From Diacronema lutheri (taxonomy: Eukaryota > Haptophyta > Pavlovophyceae > Pavlovales > Pavlovaceae), in the NCBI GenBank assembly GCA_019448385.1, contig JAGTXO010000007.1, forward strand, positions 558,001 to 622,000: 64,000 nt of DNA, in the 5' to 3' direction. The stretch's first letter is position 1. Each line of letters begins with the position of its first letter. A program made the translations under genes and the position numbers. Shown piece by piece: positions 29,780 to 36,837 of this stretch. Below the pieces are notes generated by a model. That model saw nothing but the letters and a program-made list of their open reading frames with translations, had not been told where the DNA came from and did no database searches.

Positions 29780-29902
29780 GCGAAGAAAAGTTGCAGAGCA
29801 GGGGGCTCGTCCTCGTGAGGCTCCTCGACTCTGGCAGATGTGCCGGTCTCCGGTTTCCTGCCTGTCCGGATAAAGCTCATTGTTACTGTGTAACAACCTG
29901 CA
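29780..29902 (-). repeat. Element end repeat A1, abutting a host start codon
   Basis: It matches A2 (25690-25777) and ends gtaacaacctgca. The next base begins the ATG of the HAD-like gene (29903), so the element now supplies that gene's entire immediate 5' flank. Confidence 0.85.
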
Positions 29903-31315
29903 ATGTCGGACCGTGGGACGTCGAAGGCGCAGCCTCGCCTTGTGCTCCACCTGGACATTAACGAGACGCTCATTCTGTCCGACCCGGCGGGCGGCGATTC
30001 GTACGTCGATTCGCTCAACAAGATCATTGCTAAGCTCGCGCTCGTGCGGCCGGTCACTGATGCGCCCGCAGACGCGGCGCTTCTCGCGCGCTGGACGTGG
30101 GTGGACGGAACGCCCCTCGACCCGGCGGCGCGCGAGAACGGCGCGCCTCCGCCGCCGCTCGCCTATTCCACGTGGGACGTGCCGAGCGGTGCCGTCCGCT
30201 TTTACGCCGTAGACGCGCTCAAGCGGCGCTTTGCGCGCGCGTTTTGCACGGCGCCGGACTCGCCCGGCCGCGTCTACTCGCGCGTTTACGCCGACGCGGA
30301 CGCAAAGTTGCGCTGGCCTGAGGGCGCGCGCACCGACTCGCCACTCTGCCGCGTCGAAGCGGGCATCGCGCGCCACTTCATCCTTCCCGCCGCGCTCGTC
30401 GCCATCCGCGAGCTGCACAGGCGCGGGCGAGAATTTCAAATCGTTGTGCGCACTTTTGGCACGGACCTGCACGACGTCGCGGCCGCGCTCTCCTCGTTCG
30501 CGCGCGGCTCGCATCCCGACTTCCCGCTCGACGATCTAAGCGCGCCAGCGTTGTCGGACACGCCGATTGGCCAGCCGACCGACGGCCCACCGCCCGTCCG
30601 CATCCCGCAGGCCGAGCTGAGGGCGCACAACTGCTTTACCGGCCGTTACGCGCCAAGCGGCTTCACGCTCGCACCCGCGCCCGGCGCGCGCGCGATGGGC
30701 GTGCTCACCGACGAGACAGAGATCGCGCGCTTCGTCGCCTGGCCGGCACGGCTGGGCGGCGCGGCCGGCGCCGCGTCAGCCGTGCGCGCTTCGCCCGCGC
30801 TCGGCATCGCGGACGACTACTTGTATTGGTCGGCGAACGGCTGTGCGCCGTGGGCGGGAAAGCCGCTCTGGCTGGGCGCGGGAGCCGACGCAGACGACGA
30901 CGACGACGATGAGGGCGGGAACGCGTGCGACCACATATTCTTTGACGACAACATTCACGACAACGCGTCCGACTCCATCGTCGCCGTGCGCGTGCGCGAG
31001 CTCGCGCCGCCGCCGATCGGCGCGTGCGCGGCCGACGGCGGCGGCGCATACGCACAGCGGCGGTACGCGCCGCTGTCGGGCGAGGCGTCGCGCGCTCTGC
31101 GTGGCCTCGCGCTCGTGCCGGTGCCAACGCTGCGCGCCGTGCTCGACGATCAATGGATGCTTCGCGAGATTGACGCGACCGAAGCGCGCTTGGCCAAGGC
31201 GCGGGGTGCGGCGCACGCTGCGGGCTACGGCGCCGATTGGGTCCGCTGGGTGGTGGACCAGGCGCGCACGGACGAGTACATTGGCGGCGCCTCGTCGCGT
31301 TCATGCCCCCGGTGA
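29903..31315 (+). CDS. HAD-superfamily-like protein
   Basis: A 470-aa single-exon protein. Motif I is LHLDINETLILSDPAGGDSY (DxNxT, the nucleophile-type Asp); motif II is probably VVRTFGTDL; motif IV is HIFFDDNIHDN. I recall similar uncharacterised HAD-like proteins, with DINET near the start and SLNKI following, in trypanosomatids and other protists. The likely activity is phosphatase-like hydrolysis, with the substrate unknown. No targeting signal is seen. An acidic Asp run is near residue 335. The mobile element ends one base before the ATG, so the original promoter has been displaced. The 3' end overlaps that of the convergent TPR/2OG gene by 15 bp. Confidence 0.75.
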   Translation: MSDRGTSKAQPRLVLHLDINETLILSDPAGGDSYVDSLNKIIAKLALVRPVTDAPADAALLARWTWVDGTPLDPAARENGAPPPPLAYSTWDVPSGAVRFYAVDALKRRFARAFCTAPDSPGRVYSRVYADADAKLRWPEGARTDSPLCRVEAGIARHFILPAALVAIRELHRRGREFQIVVRTFGTDLHDVAAALSSFARGSHPDFPLDDLSAPALSDTPIGQPTDGPPPVRIPQAELRAHNCFTGRYAPSGFTLAPAPGARAMGVLTDETEIARFVAWPARLGGAAGAASAVRASPALGIADDYLYWSANGCAPWAGKPLWLGAGADADDDDDDEGGNACDHIFFDDNIHDNASDSIVAVRVRELAPPPIGACAADGGGAYAQRRYAPLSGEASRALRGLALVPVPTLRAVLDDQWMLREIDATEARLAKARGAAHAAGYGADWVRWVVDQARTDEYIGGASSRSCPR

Positions 31316-33067
31316 TCCGCGCCTCGCGCGCTTTGTCGTGGCGGCGTGCGCATCTCGGTGACATTCAGACTCTGTGTCGGCACGCGACCTGTCCGTCTTG
31401 CGCGCGTTGCCGGCCATTGTCCACGTGCCGTTGAGCCCATGCTCGCGCCACAAGCGCTCGCGCACGTCGTCCGGCGAGCGCAGGAAGAAGTGCTGGTCAA
31501 GGTGCGTCGGGATTTCGAGCGCCGCTTCGGCGCGCGCGCCGAGCGCCGAGCGCCGGGGCCGTGCGTGCACCGCCACGCCGTGCGGCGCCATCGTCACCTC
31601 CTCCCACGGGTGGTCAATCTCGACGATGGGCAGCTCGCGCGTCGTTGCGGGCAGCGCGCTTGCGGTCGCCTGCGCGAGCTCCTCCTCGCCGCCGCACGCC
31701 ATGTCGAGCGGAATGTCGAGAGGCCACGTGGTCCGCCGCGATACCCGCGGGACCGCGCCCTGCGGGCGGAGCGCTGAGCGCCGCCTCGAGCTTGCGCGCC
31801 GCGCGTCCTCGCCGTACCACGCGACGAGCAGCGTAAGACGGTGCTCGTCGCCCACCGGCCCGTCCACCGGCAGCACGCCGTGCAGCAGCGCACCGTCAAA
31901 AGTGAGCAGCGCGCGCGTGCGCGGGTGCGCGAGCCAACATCGGCGGGCGAGCTGGCCAGCGTCGAGCCGCTCGTCGAGCACGATCGTCGGGCCACTTTTT
32001 GCGGAGCCCGAAAGGTAGACGACGCTCGAGACGAGCGGGTGGAGCACGCGTCCGCTCGCCTCCATCACCCCCTCCTCAAGGTCATAATGCAACTCGTGCC
32101 CCGGATGCCTTCCGACCGGCCGAGTGTGCGCCCACCACTCGGCGCACGCGACGTCGTCGCGCGCGAGCAGCGGGTGCAGGTGGGCGATGAGCGCCTCGAC
32201 GGCGTTGCTCGGCCGGGCGGCGCGCACGTCGTAGAAGAAGGTGAAGTACCGCTTCTCCACCGACGCCGTGTGGTAGCCCGTCTGCCGCCAAAAGGCGGCG
32301 CCGGGCGCGAACGCGGCGCACAAGGTCGAAGCGAGCGCGGGCGGGACGGCGTCGGCGAAGAGCCGGACAGGCGGCACAGCCGCTTGTCCGGCGGTAAGGC
32401 GCGGCGCGGGGCAAGGCAAGGCGTGCGACGCCGGCGCGGCTGCTGCCGCCCACACAGCCGGCGAGAGGCGCAGGCGGAGACCGAAGCGGCGGAGAATTGG
32501 CGTGGCCGCCGCGTGCTCGCCGCGCTGCGAACGCACGAGCGCCGCCGTCATCGCGCCGGCGGCCACGGCGGCCCTGCGCGGCGTGAACACCCAAGCGGCG
32601 CGCCAGGCGCTGCACGCATCGTCCTGCGCCGCGTCCAATGTGGACAGCGCGAGCAGCCGATCCAAGAGCGCGAGCGCCTGCTCGGCGCGCCCGCTGTCGC
32701 GGCAGATCTGCGCGAGTGAGCAGAGCGCGGGCGCATTGTATGGCCATGCGCGCAGCGCGGCCTCAAAGCGGGCGACGGCGGCACGGAGCGGTTCGCAGTC
32801 GTGCGCCCTGCTTGGAAAGCCCGCTTCGAGCGCCTCGTCGAGCCGCAGCTCACCGAGCGCGTTACTCGCGACGCTCGCGATGAGCGCGGCGCGCGCCGAC
32901 GCCGACGGCGGCCCGGCGCGAGGCCAGAGGTCGGCGTCGCGTGCAATTGGGTGCAGCGTGCCGCACGCGTCGATGGCGCGCTCGTACAATCGCGCAGCGT
33001 CCCGTGCGCGCCCCACGTCCGCCGCGTCCTGCGCCGCGTAGAACCACGCCTCCGCGTCGTCGGCCAT
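31301..33067 (-). CDS. TPR-containing 2OG-Fe(II) oxygenase
   Basis: 588 aa from the ATG at 33067 (MADDAEAWFYAAQDAADVG). The open frame extends further up, but that part lies over the divergent gene. Residues about 1-180 are TPR-like helices (ARDAARLYERAIDACG, YNAPALCSLAQICRDSGRAE). The oxygenase part has the iron-binding HxD in GHELHYDLEEG, then PLVSSVVYLSG. The distal His is in LTFDGALLHGVLPVDG and the 2OG-binding Arg probably in HRLTLLVAWYG. This is the prolyl-hydroxylase-like layout, so a protein or small-molecule hydroxylase. Its start codon overlaps the palindrome CATG, which could also serve the opposite gene. Confidence 0.8.
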   Translation of the reverse strand: MADDAEAWFYAAQDAADVGRARDAARLYERAIDACGTLHPIARDADLWPRAGPPSASARAALIASVASNALGELRLDEALEAGFPSRAHDCEPLRAAVARFEAALRAWPYNAPALCSLAQICRDSGRAEQALALLDRLLALSTLDAAQDDACSAWRAAWVFTPRRAAVAAGAMTAALVRSQRGEHAAATPILRRFGLRLRLSPAVWAAAAAPASHALPCPAPRLTAGQAAVPPVRLFADAVPPALASTLCAAFAPGAAFWRQTGYHTASVEKRYFTFFYDVRAARPSNAVEALIAHLHPLLARDDVACAEWWAHTRPVGRHPGHELHYDLEEGVMEASGRVLHPLVSSVVYLSGSAKSGPTIVLDERLDAGQLARRCWLAHPRTRALLTFDGALLHGVLPVDGPVGDEHRLTLLVAWYGEDARRASSRRRSALRPQGAVPRVSRRTTWPLDIPLDMACGGEEELAQATASALPATTRELPIVEIDHPWEEVTMAPHGVAVHARPRRSALGARAEAALEIPTHLDQHFFLRSPDDVRERLWREHGLNGTWTMAGNARKTDRSRADTESECHRDAHAATTKRARRGSPGA

Positions 33068-33113
33068 GCGGAAATCACGCCGGAGGGAAAGAACCGGACA
33101 CTGGAAGGGACGA
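33068..33113. promoter_or_regulatory. 46-bp divergent promoter region
   Basis: 46 bp lie between the ATG at 33067 (minus) and the preferred ATG at 33114 (plus). If the plus gene instead starts at 33066, the two start codons overlap within CATG at 33065-33068. Confidence 0.4.
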
Positions 33114-34193
33114 ATGCGCCTGCCGCTGACGCGGACGCGCGGGGTGACAGCACTCGCGAGGCTCGCGTCGTCCTTCTTCGCGTGCCAGCCGCGCTGCGCG
33201 CCGCCCGCGCGCCGGCTCGCGATGAGTGCCGCACCGCCACCTGCCATGAGCGCGCACGAGAAGTTCCTCTTTGACCTGAATGGGTACATTGTCGTGCGCG
33301 ACGTCTTCTCGGCCGACGAGGTCGCGGCCGCGAACGCAGCGATCGACGCGCACGCGGGCAAGCTGTGCGCGCGCGAGGCCGCGGCGCTTCGCAACACGTT
33401 GGATGGCTCGCCGCACTCCGCATCCGGCCCGCGCCTCGACATGGGCGGCTTCCTCGGCTGGCCCAAGCCGCACTGCGACGTGTTCCGATCCGTACTCGCG
33501 CACCCGCGGCTCGTCCCGTACATCAACGAGCTGTGCGGCGAGGGATACCGGCTGGATCATCAGCCACTGATCGTTGCGCAGAACAAGGGCTCGGAGGGCT
33601 TCTCGCTCCACGGCGGTCCCATCTCGGGCGACGACGGCCAGCCAAAGCCAAAATTCAATTCTGAGCTGCAGTACCGCTCGGTGAACGGCGAGCTCTGGAC
33701 GTCGCTGCTCGCGGTTTCGGTGCACCTGGTCGACCACGGGCCGGGCGATGGTGGCTTTTGCATCGTGCGCGGCTCTCACAAGCTCAACTTCCCCGTGCCC
33801 GTCGACGTGGCCAACGGCCTCGCGCCGGGCTTTGAAGAGCACCTGCACCACCCGGTCACGAAGGCCGGGGACGTCGTCATCTGGTCCGAGGCAACGGTGC
33901 ACGGCGCGACGCCGTGGCTCGCCGAGCGGCAGCGCCGCTTCGTGCTTTACCGCTTCTCCCCCGCCAACATGGGCTACGGCCGCGGCTACACCGAGCTGCC
34001 GTCCAACTTTTACGACGGGATGACTCCGCTTCAGCTTGCGGTCGTGCAGCCGCCGTACGCGACGCGCCTGGAGCGGTCGATCGTCACGGCGGAGGCGGCG
34101 CGCGACCGGCCCGAAGAGGCGGCACCGGTGAAGGTGCGCAGCGCGGCGAAGAAGGCCTTCGACAAGGATCTCTTCGGCACCAATTTTTTTTGA
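33114..34193 (+). CDS. Phytanoyl-CoA dioxygenase (PhyH) family protein
   Basis: 359 aa from ATG 33114; an in-frame ATG at 33066 is possible. The first about 35 residues (MRLPLTRTRGVTALARLASS) are Arg/Ser/Ala-rich and transit-peptide-like, so mitochondrial or plastid import is possible. The PhyH fold starts at KFLFDLNGYIVVRDVFSADE. The iron site appears as SLHGGPIS, where the usual HxD is replaced by HGG, plus the distal EATVHGATPW. A known bacterial and eukaryotic PhyH subgroup has this HGG/THGxxPW pattern. Substrate unknown. Confidence 0.82.
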   Translation: MRLPLTRTRGVTALARLASSFFACQPRCAPPARRLAMSAAPPPAMSAHEKFLFDLNGYIVVRDVFSADEVAAANAAIDAHAGKLCAREAAALRNTLDGSPHSASGPRLDMGGFLGWPKPHCDVFRSVLAHPRLVPYINELCGEGYRLDHQPLIVAQNKGSEGFSLHGGPISGDDGQPKPKFNSELQYRSVNGELWTSLLAVSVHLVDHGPGDGGFCIVRGSHKLNFPVPVDVANGLAPGFEEHLHHPVTKAGDVVIWSEATVHGATPWLAERQRRFVLYRFSPANMGYGRGYTELPSNFYDGMTPLQLAVVQPPYATRLERSIVTAEAARDRPEEAAPVKVRSAAKKAFDKDLFGTNFF

Positions 34194-34382
34194 GAGGCGC
34201 GCATCGTGCATCTCTCCACAGTCAAAACTTCCCGCCCTTGTCCCTCCGCGTCGCGGCGACTCTGCCACGCGGCGCGCGGCAGTGAGCCGCGCACTCGCAA
34301 TCGCGTGCGAAGCGCGCCCTGAGCATCCGGACTCGGCGGTGACACCCGGAAAACTCGGCGGTGCCACCCCGCGGCCCCACTG
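34194..34382. other. Convergent intergenic region
   Basis: 189 bp between the PhyH gene and the enkurin gene 3' ends. It contains a short repeated phrase (ctcggcggtgacaccc / ctcggcggtgccaccc at about 34333-34370) and nothing else I can support. Confidence 0.5.
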
Positions 34383-35487
34383 TTACTCGTCCTGCACGAC
34401 GACGCGCGAGCGGCCAAAGATGGTGAGCGCGTCGGCGATGCCTTTGGCCTTGGCCTCGAGCTCGGCTTTGGCGCGCTTCTGCGAGAGCGTGTGCGGGTTG
34501 AGTGGCTGCGCGCGCAGCTGCGCGAGCACCTCGTCATTCGCCTTGCGCATCTTGTCGAGCGTTGCAAGCCGTTCCGACTCGGCGAGCAGCCGCGTGCCAG
34601 GCGGGCAGAACTTGCGCTCCTCGGCCTCGCGCTCCTTGCGGTCGCGTGCGAGTGCCATCTCGAGCTTGCGCTCGACGAGGTACTTTGGCAGCGCGCCGTA
34701 GCTCGCGTGGTGCGCCTTGGCGTCCGGCGCCCTCACCGCCTGCTCGGGCGAGCGGAAGGGACCGGCGGCGCGCGCCGAGCCTGCGGTGCTCGGGCGCGGC
34801 GTGGGCGTGGCCGCGCGCTTGATGTTGGAGTGCACAAAGTCCTTGGGCTCCTCACGCGCGCGCGGCGTCGCCGGTGCGTCCGAGCGGCGCGGCACCGCCG
34901 GCTTGCGCGTCTTCGGGATCTCGACCTCCGCCATCGGCGTGCTCAGGTAGATCGGCTTCTGCGCGGCCGGCCAAGGTGGACAAGCGCGAGTGGGGCGTGG
35001 CGGGTGGGCGCGGGCCGGTATGAGCGCGCGTGCACGCGGCGTGCGCCGCGCCGCGCCACGCAGCCGCGGCCCCGCGCAGGCGCACGCGCGCGCGCACCGG
35101 GTCGCGAACGCGACCGACGGTAAAGCCGCTCGGCGTCCTCGGGCCGCTCGTCGGCGCCGGCGCGGTGGCTGGCCTTGCGCGCGGCGACGGCTTATGCGCA
35201 AGCTCGCGAGCGACGGTCGACGTCACGTGCGCGTACTTCTGGTTCTTCGTCTCCGGCGACCAGACGTCCGCGCTCTTTCCCTCCGCGACAGAGCGCTTCT
35301 CGCGGTTGGTCGCCTCCAGCTCGCGAATGCGGCGGATGTTGGCCGACTGGTGGTTCTTGGGCGCAAGACCGGCCCGGCGCATCTCGTCGCGCATGCCATG
35401 CGTCGGGTTGAGCAACGCACTCATCTGCCCGCTGTTGTGGTGCGAGAGCGCCCTGGCCGGCTTGGCCTGCGCGCTGCGGATGGCCAT
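34383..35487 (-). CDS. Enkurin-domain protein (2 exons), probable ciliary protein
   Basis: Exons 35487..35098 and 34958..34383, 139-bp intron (GTGCGC..GCAG), phase 0, giving 321 aa. The C-terminal about 105 residues match the enkurin domain: YGALPKYLVERKLEMALARD, a CPPGTRLLAESER turn, LDKMRKANDEVLAQL and the end GIADALTIFGRSRVVV. Enkurin proteins bind calmodulin and are microtubule inner proteins of ciliary doublets in animals and algae. The N-terminal exon is basic and low in hydrophobics (LNPTHGMRDEMRRAGLAPKN). The join gives RVRDPKPIYLSTPMAEVE. ATG 35487 lies 84 bp from the divergent cupin gene start. Confidence 0.85.
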
Positions 35488-35571
35488 TTGAGTTCAGCTC
35501 CTCGCGCGCAAACGGCCACCCTTTGTTTTGTGAATCGCGAGTCGAGTCGGGTGGAGCGGCCACGAACGAGC
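35488..35571. promoter_or_regulatory. 84-bp divergent promoter region (enkurin / cupin)
   Basis: This lies between opposite ATGs at 35487 and 35572. It has a small AT-richer patch, ccctttgttttgtgaatcgc, at about 35519-35538. Confidence 0.4.
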
Positions 35572-36707
35572 ATGGGGGACGCAGGTAACCATCGCGCAAC
35601 CCCGAACGCCGACGCACGAGCCCACCCGCAACCCCGCGATCGACACATCCGCGCGCGCGCTCGCCGCGCGCGCCGCGTACATGCGCCGCCCGCGCGCCCT
35701 CGTCGGCCCCGATCGCAGCCGAGCATGCGCGCAAGAAGGCGCGCACGGCGTCGCGCGTGGCGGGCAAGCAGCCGGCAACATCGACGAGCACGAAGCGCAC
35801 GACGCGCAGGCCGACTCAATTCGTCGCTGAGGCGACCGTGCCGTGGATGCGCGTACCGGACGACATGTACGGCCCCACCTTTGACCGGGCCGACGCGCTC
35901 AGTTGGGAGAGCACGGGCAGGCGCAAGACGCTCTCGAGCCACGCGGCCGACGGCGCGCCGTTGCCAAAGCTTGGCTGCTCGCTGTGCGAGCTAGAGCCCG
36001 GGAACACGATGTGGCCGTTCCACTACCACCTCGGCTCGCACGAGGCCATCTACGTGCTCAGCGGCAGCGGCGTGATGCGATGGGGCTACCCCGTGAGCAA
36101 GGTGGCGCGCTTGGCGCGCCAGCGCGCTTGCACGCTTACGCCGTGCGCTCGCCATCGTCCTCGTCGCGCGTTCGCGCGCGCGCGCGCGCGCGCGCCCGCG
36201 CTCGCGCTCGCGCTCATGCTCGCGCTCGCGCTTGCGCCCGGGCTTGCGCTTGCGCTTGCGCAGATGGTTCCGGTTGCGGAAGGCGATTTTATCGGAATGC
36301 CGCCAGGCCCCGAATGCGCGCACCAGCTGACCAACACGGGCACGACAGTCCTGCGCTACCTGTGCATGGACTCGAAAGCGCACCCGGACGTGACCGTGCT
36401 GCCCGACTCGCAAAAGTATGGCGTCGTTGCGGCCGTCCCGCCGCACGACGGCCGCGCGCACCACCTGCACACCGCCTTCTTCAGCGTCGAGGACGCCAAG
36501 CCCTTTTTTGACGGCGAGGACGATTTCGGCACGATCCACTTTGGCGTCGACGCTGGCCGCACCCCGGGGAGCGTCGAGAACGTTTATGTGCTCGGCGGCA
36601 TGAAGGAGGTTGAGAACGAGGCGATGGCCGGCGCAGGGATGGTGCGGCCGCCGCACAGACACGAGCCGTACCGCAACTTTGGGCGCAAGGAGCACCACCC
36701 ACACTAG
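35572..36707 (+). CDS. Cupin-domain protein (3 exons, 13-nt first exon)
   Basis: Proposed exons are 35572..35584, 35719..36092 and 36264..36707, giving 276 aa. The first exon is only ATGGGGGACGCAG, followed by the consensus donor GTAACC; the acceptor CGCAG at 35714-35718 restores phase (MGDAAEHARKK). No other in-frame ATG exists before the cupin fold. Intron 2 (171 bp, GTGAGC..GCAG) is a multiple of three with no stop but interrupts the barrel; removing it joins MRWGYP to MVPVAEGDFIGMPPG. Cupin motif 1 is FHYHLGSHEAIYVLSGSG and motif 2 is PPGPECAHQLTNTG. The C-terminal half (VLPDSQKYGVV onward) matches cupins of unknown role. Metal ligands are His/His/Glu in motif 1 and His in motif 2. Confidence 0.75.
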
Positions 36708-36837
36708 CCTACATATGCGCAGGAATGGTGTGGCACGTGGCTATCCGCTGTGCAGAAAAAAGCAATCGAGCGGCGTGCTTGCGCCTAGGCGCACAGCCGA
36801 CTCTCGGTCACTTCAGAGCGCGCGGGGGCCCGCGTCG

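Larger units (their letters stand above)
25504..29902 (-). mobile_element. Tyrosine-recombinase element with split direct repeats (DIRS-order/Ngaro-like or Crypton-like), fossil
   Basis: The element is about 4.4 kb. Read on the minus strand it has the order A1 (29902-29780), recombinase region (about 29760-28200), tandem satellite (about 28115-26050), B1 (25936-25779), A2 (25777-25690), B2 (25672-25504). This A1-internal-B1A2B2 plan is the split direct repeat structure known from Ngaro/PAT-type tyrosine-recombinase retroelements. I see no reverse transcriptase, so it may be a deleted or non-autonomous member, or a Crypton-like DNA element present as a tandem short and long copy. The recombinase frame is broken (roughly two or more interruptions). 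The end repeats are nearly identical apart from small gaps, so insertion is recent. It lies between two divergent genes. Confidence 0.7.

Noticed and set aside
33068-33526. 153-residue N-terminal extension of the TPR/2OG oxygenase
   Set aside because: It lies over the divergent PhyH gene, and the TPR region begins right at the ATG at 33067.
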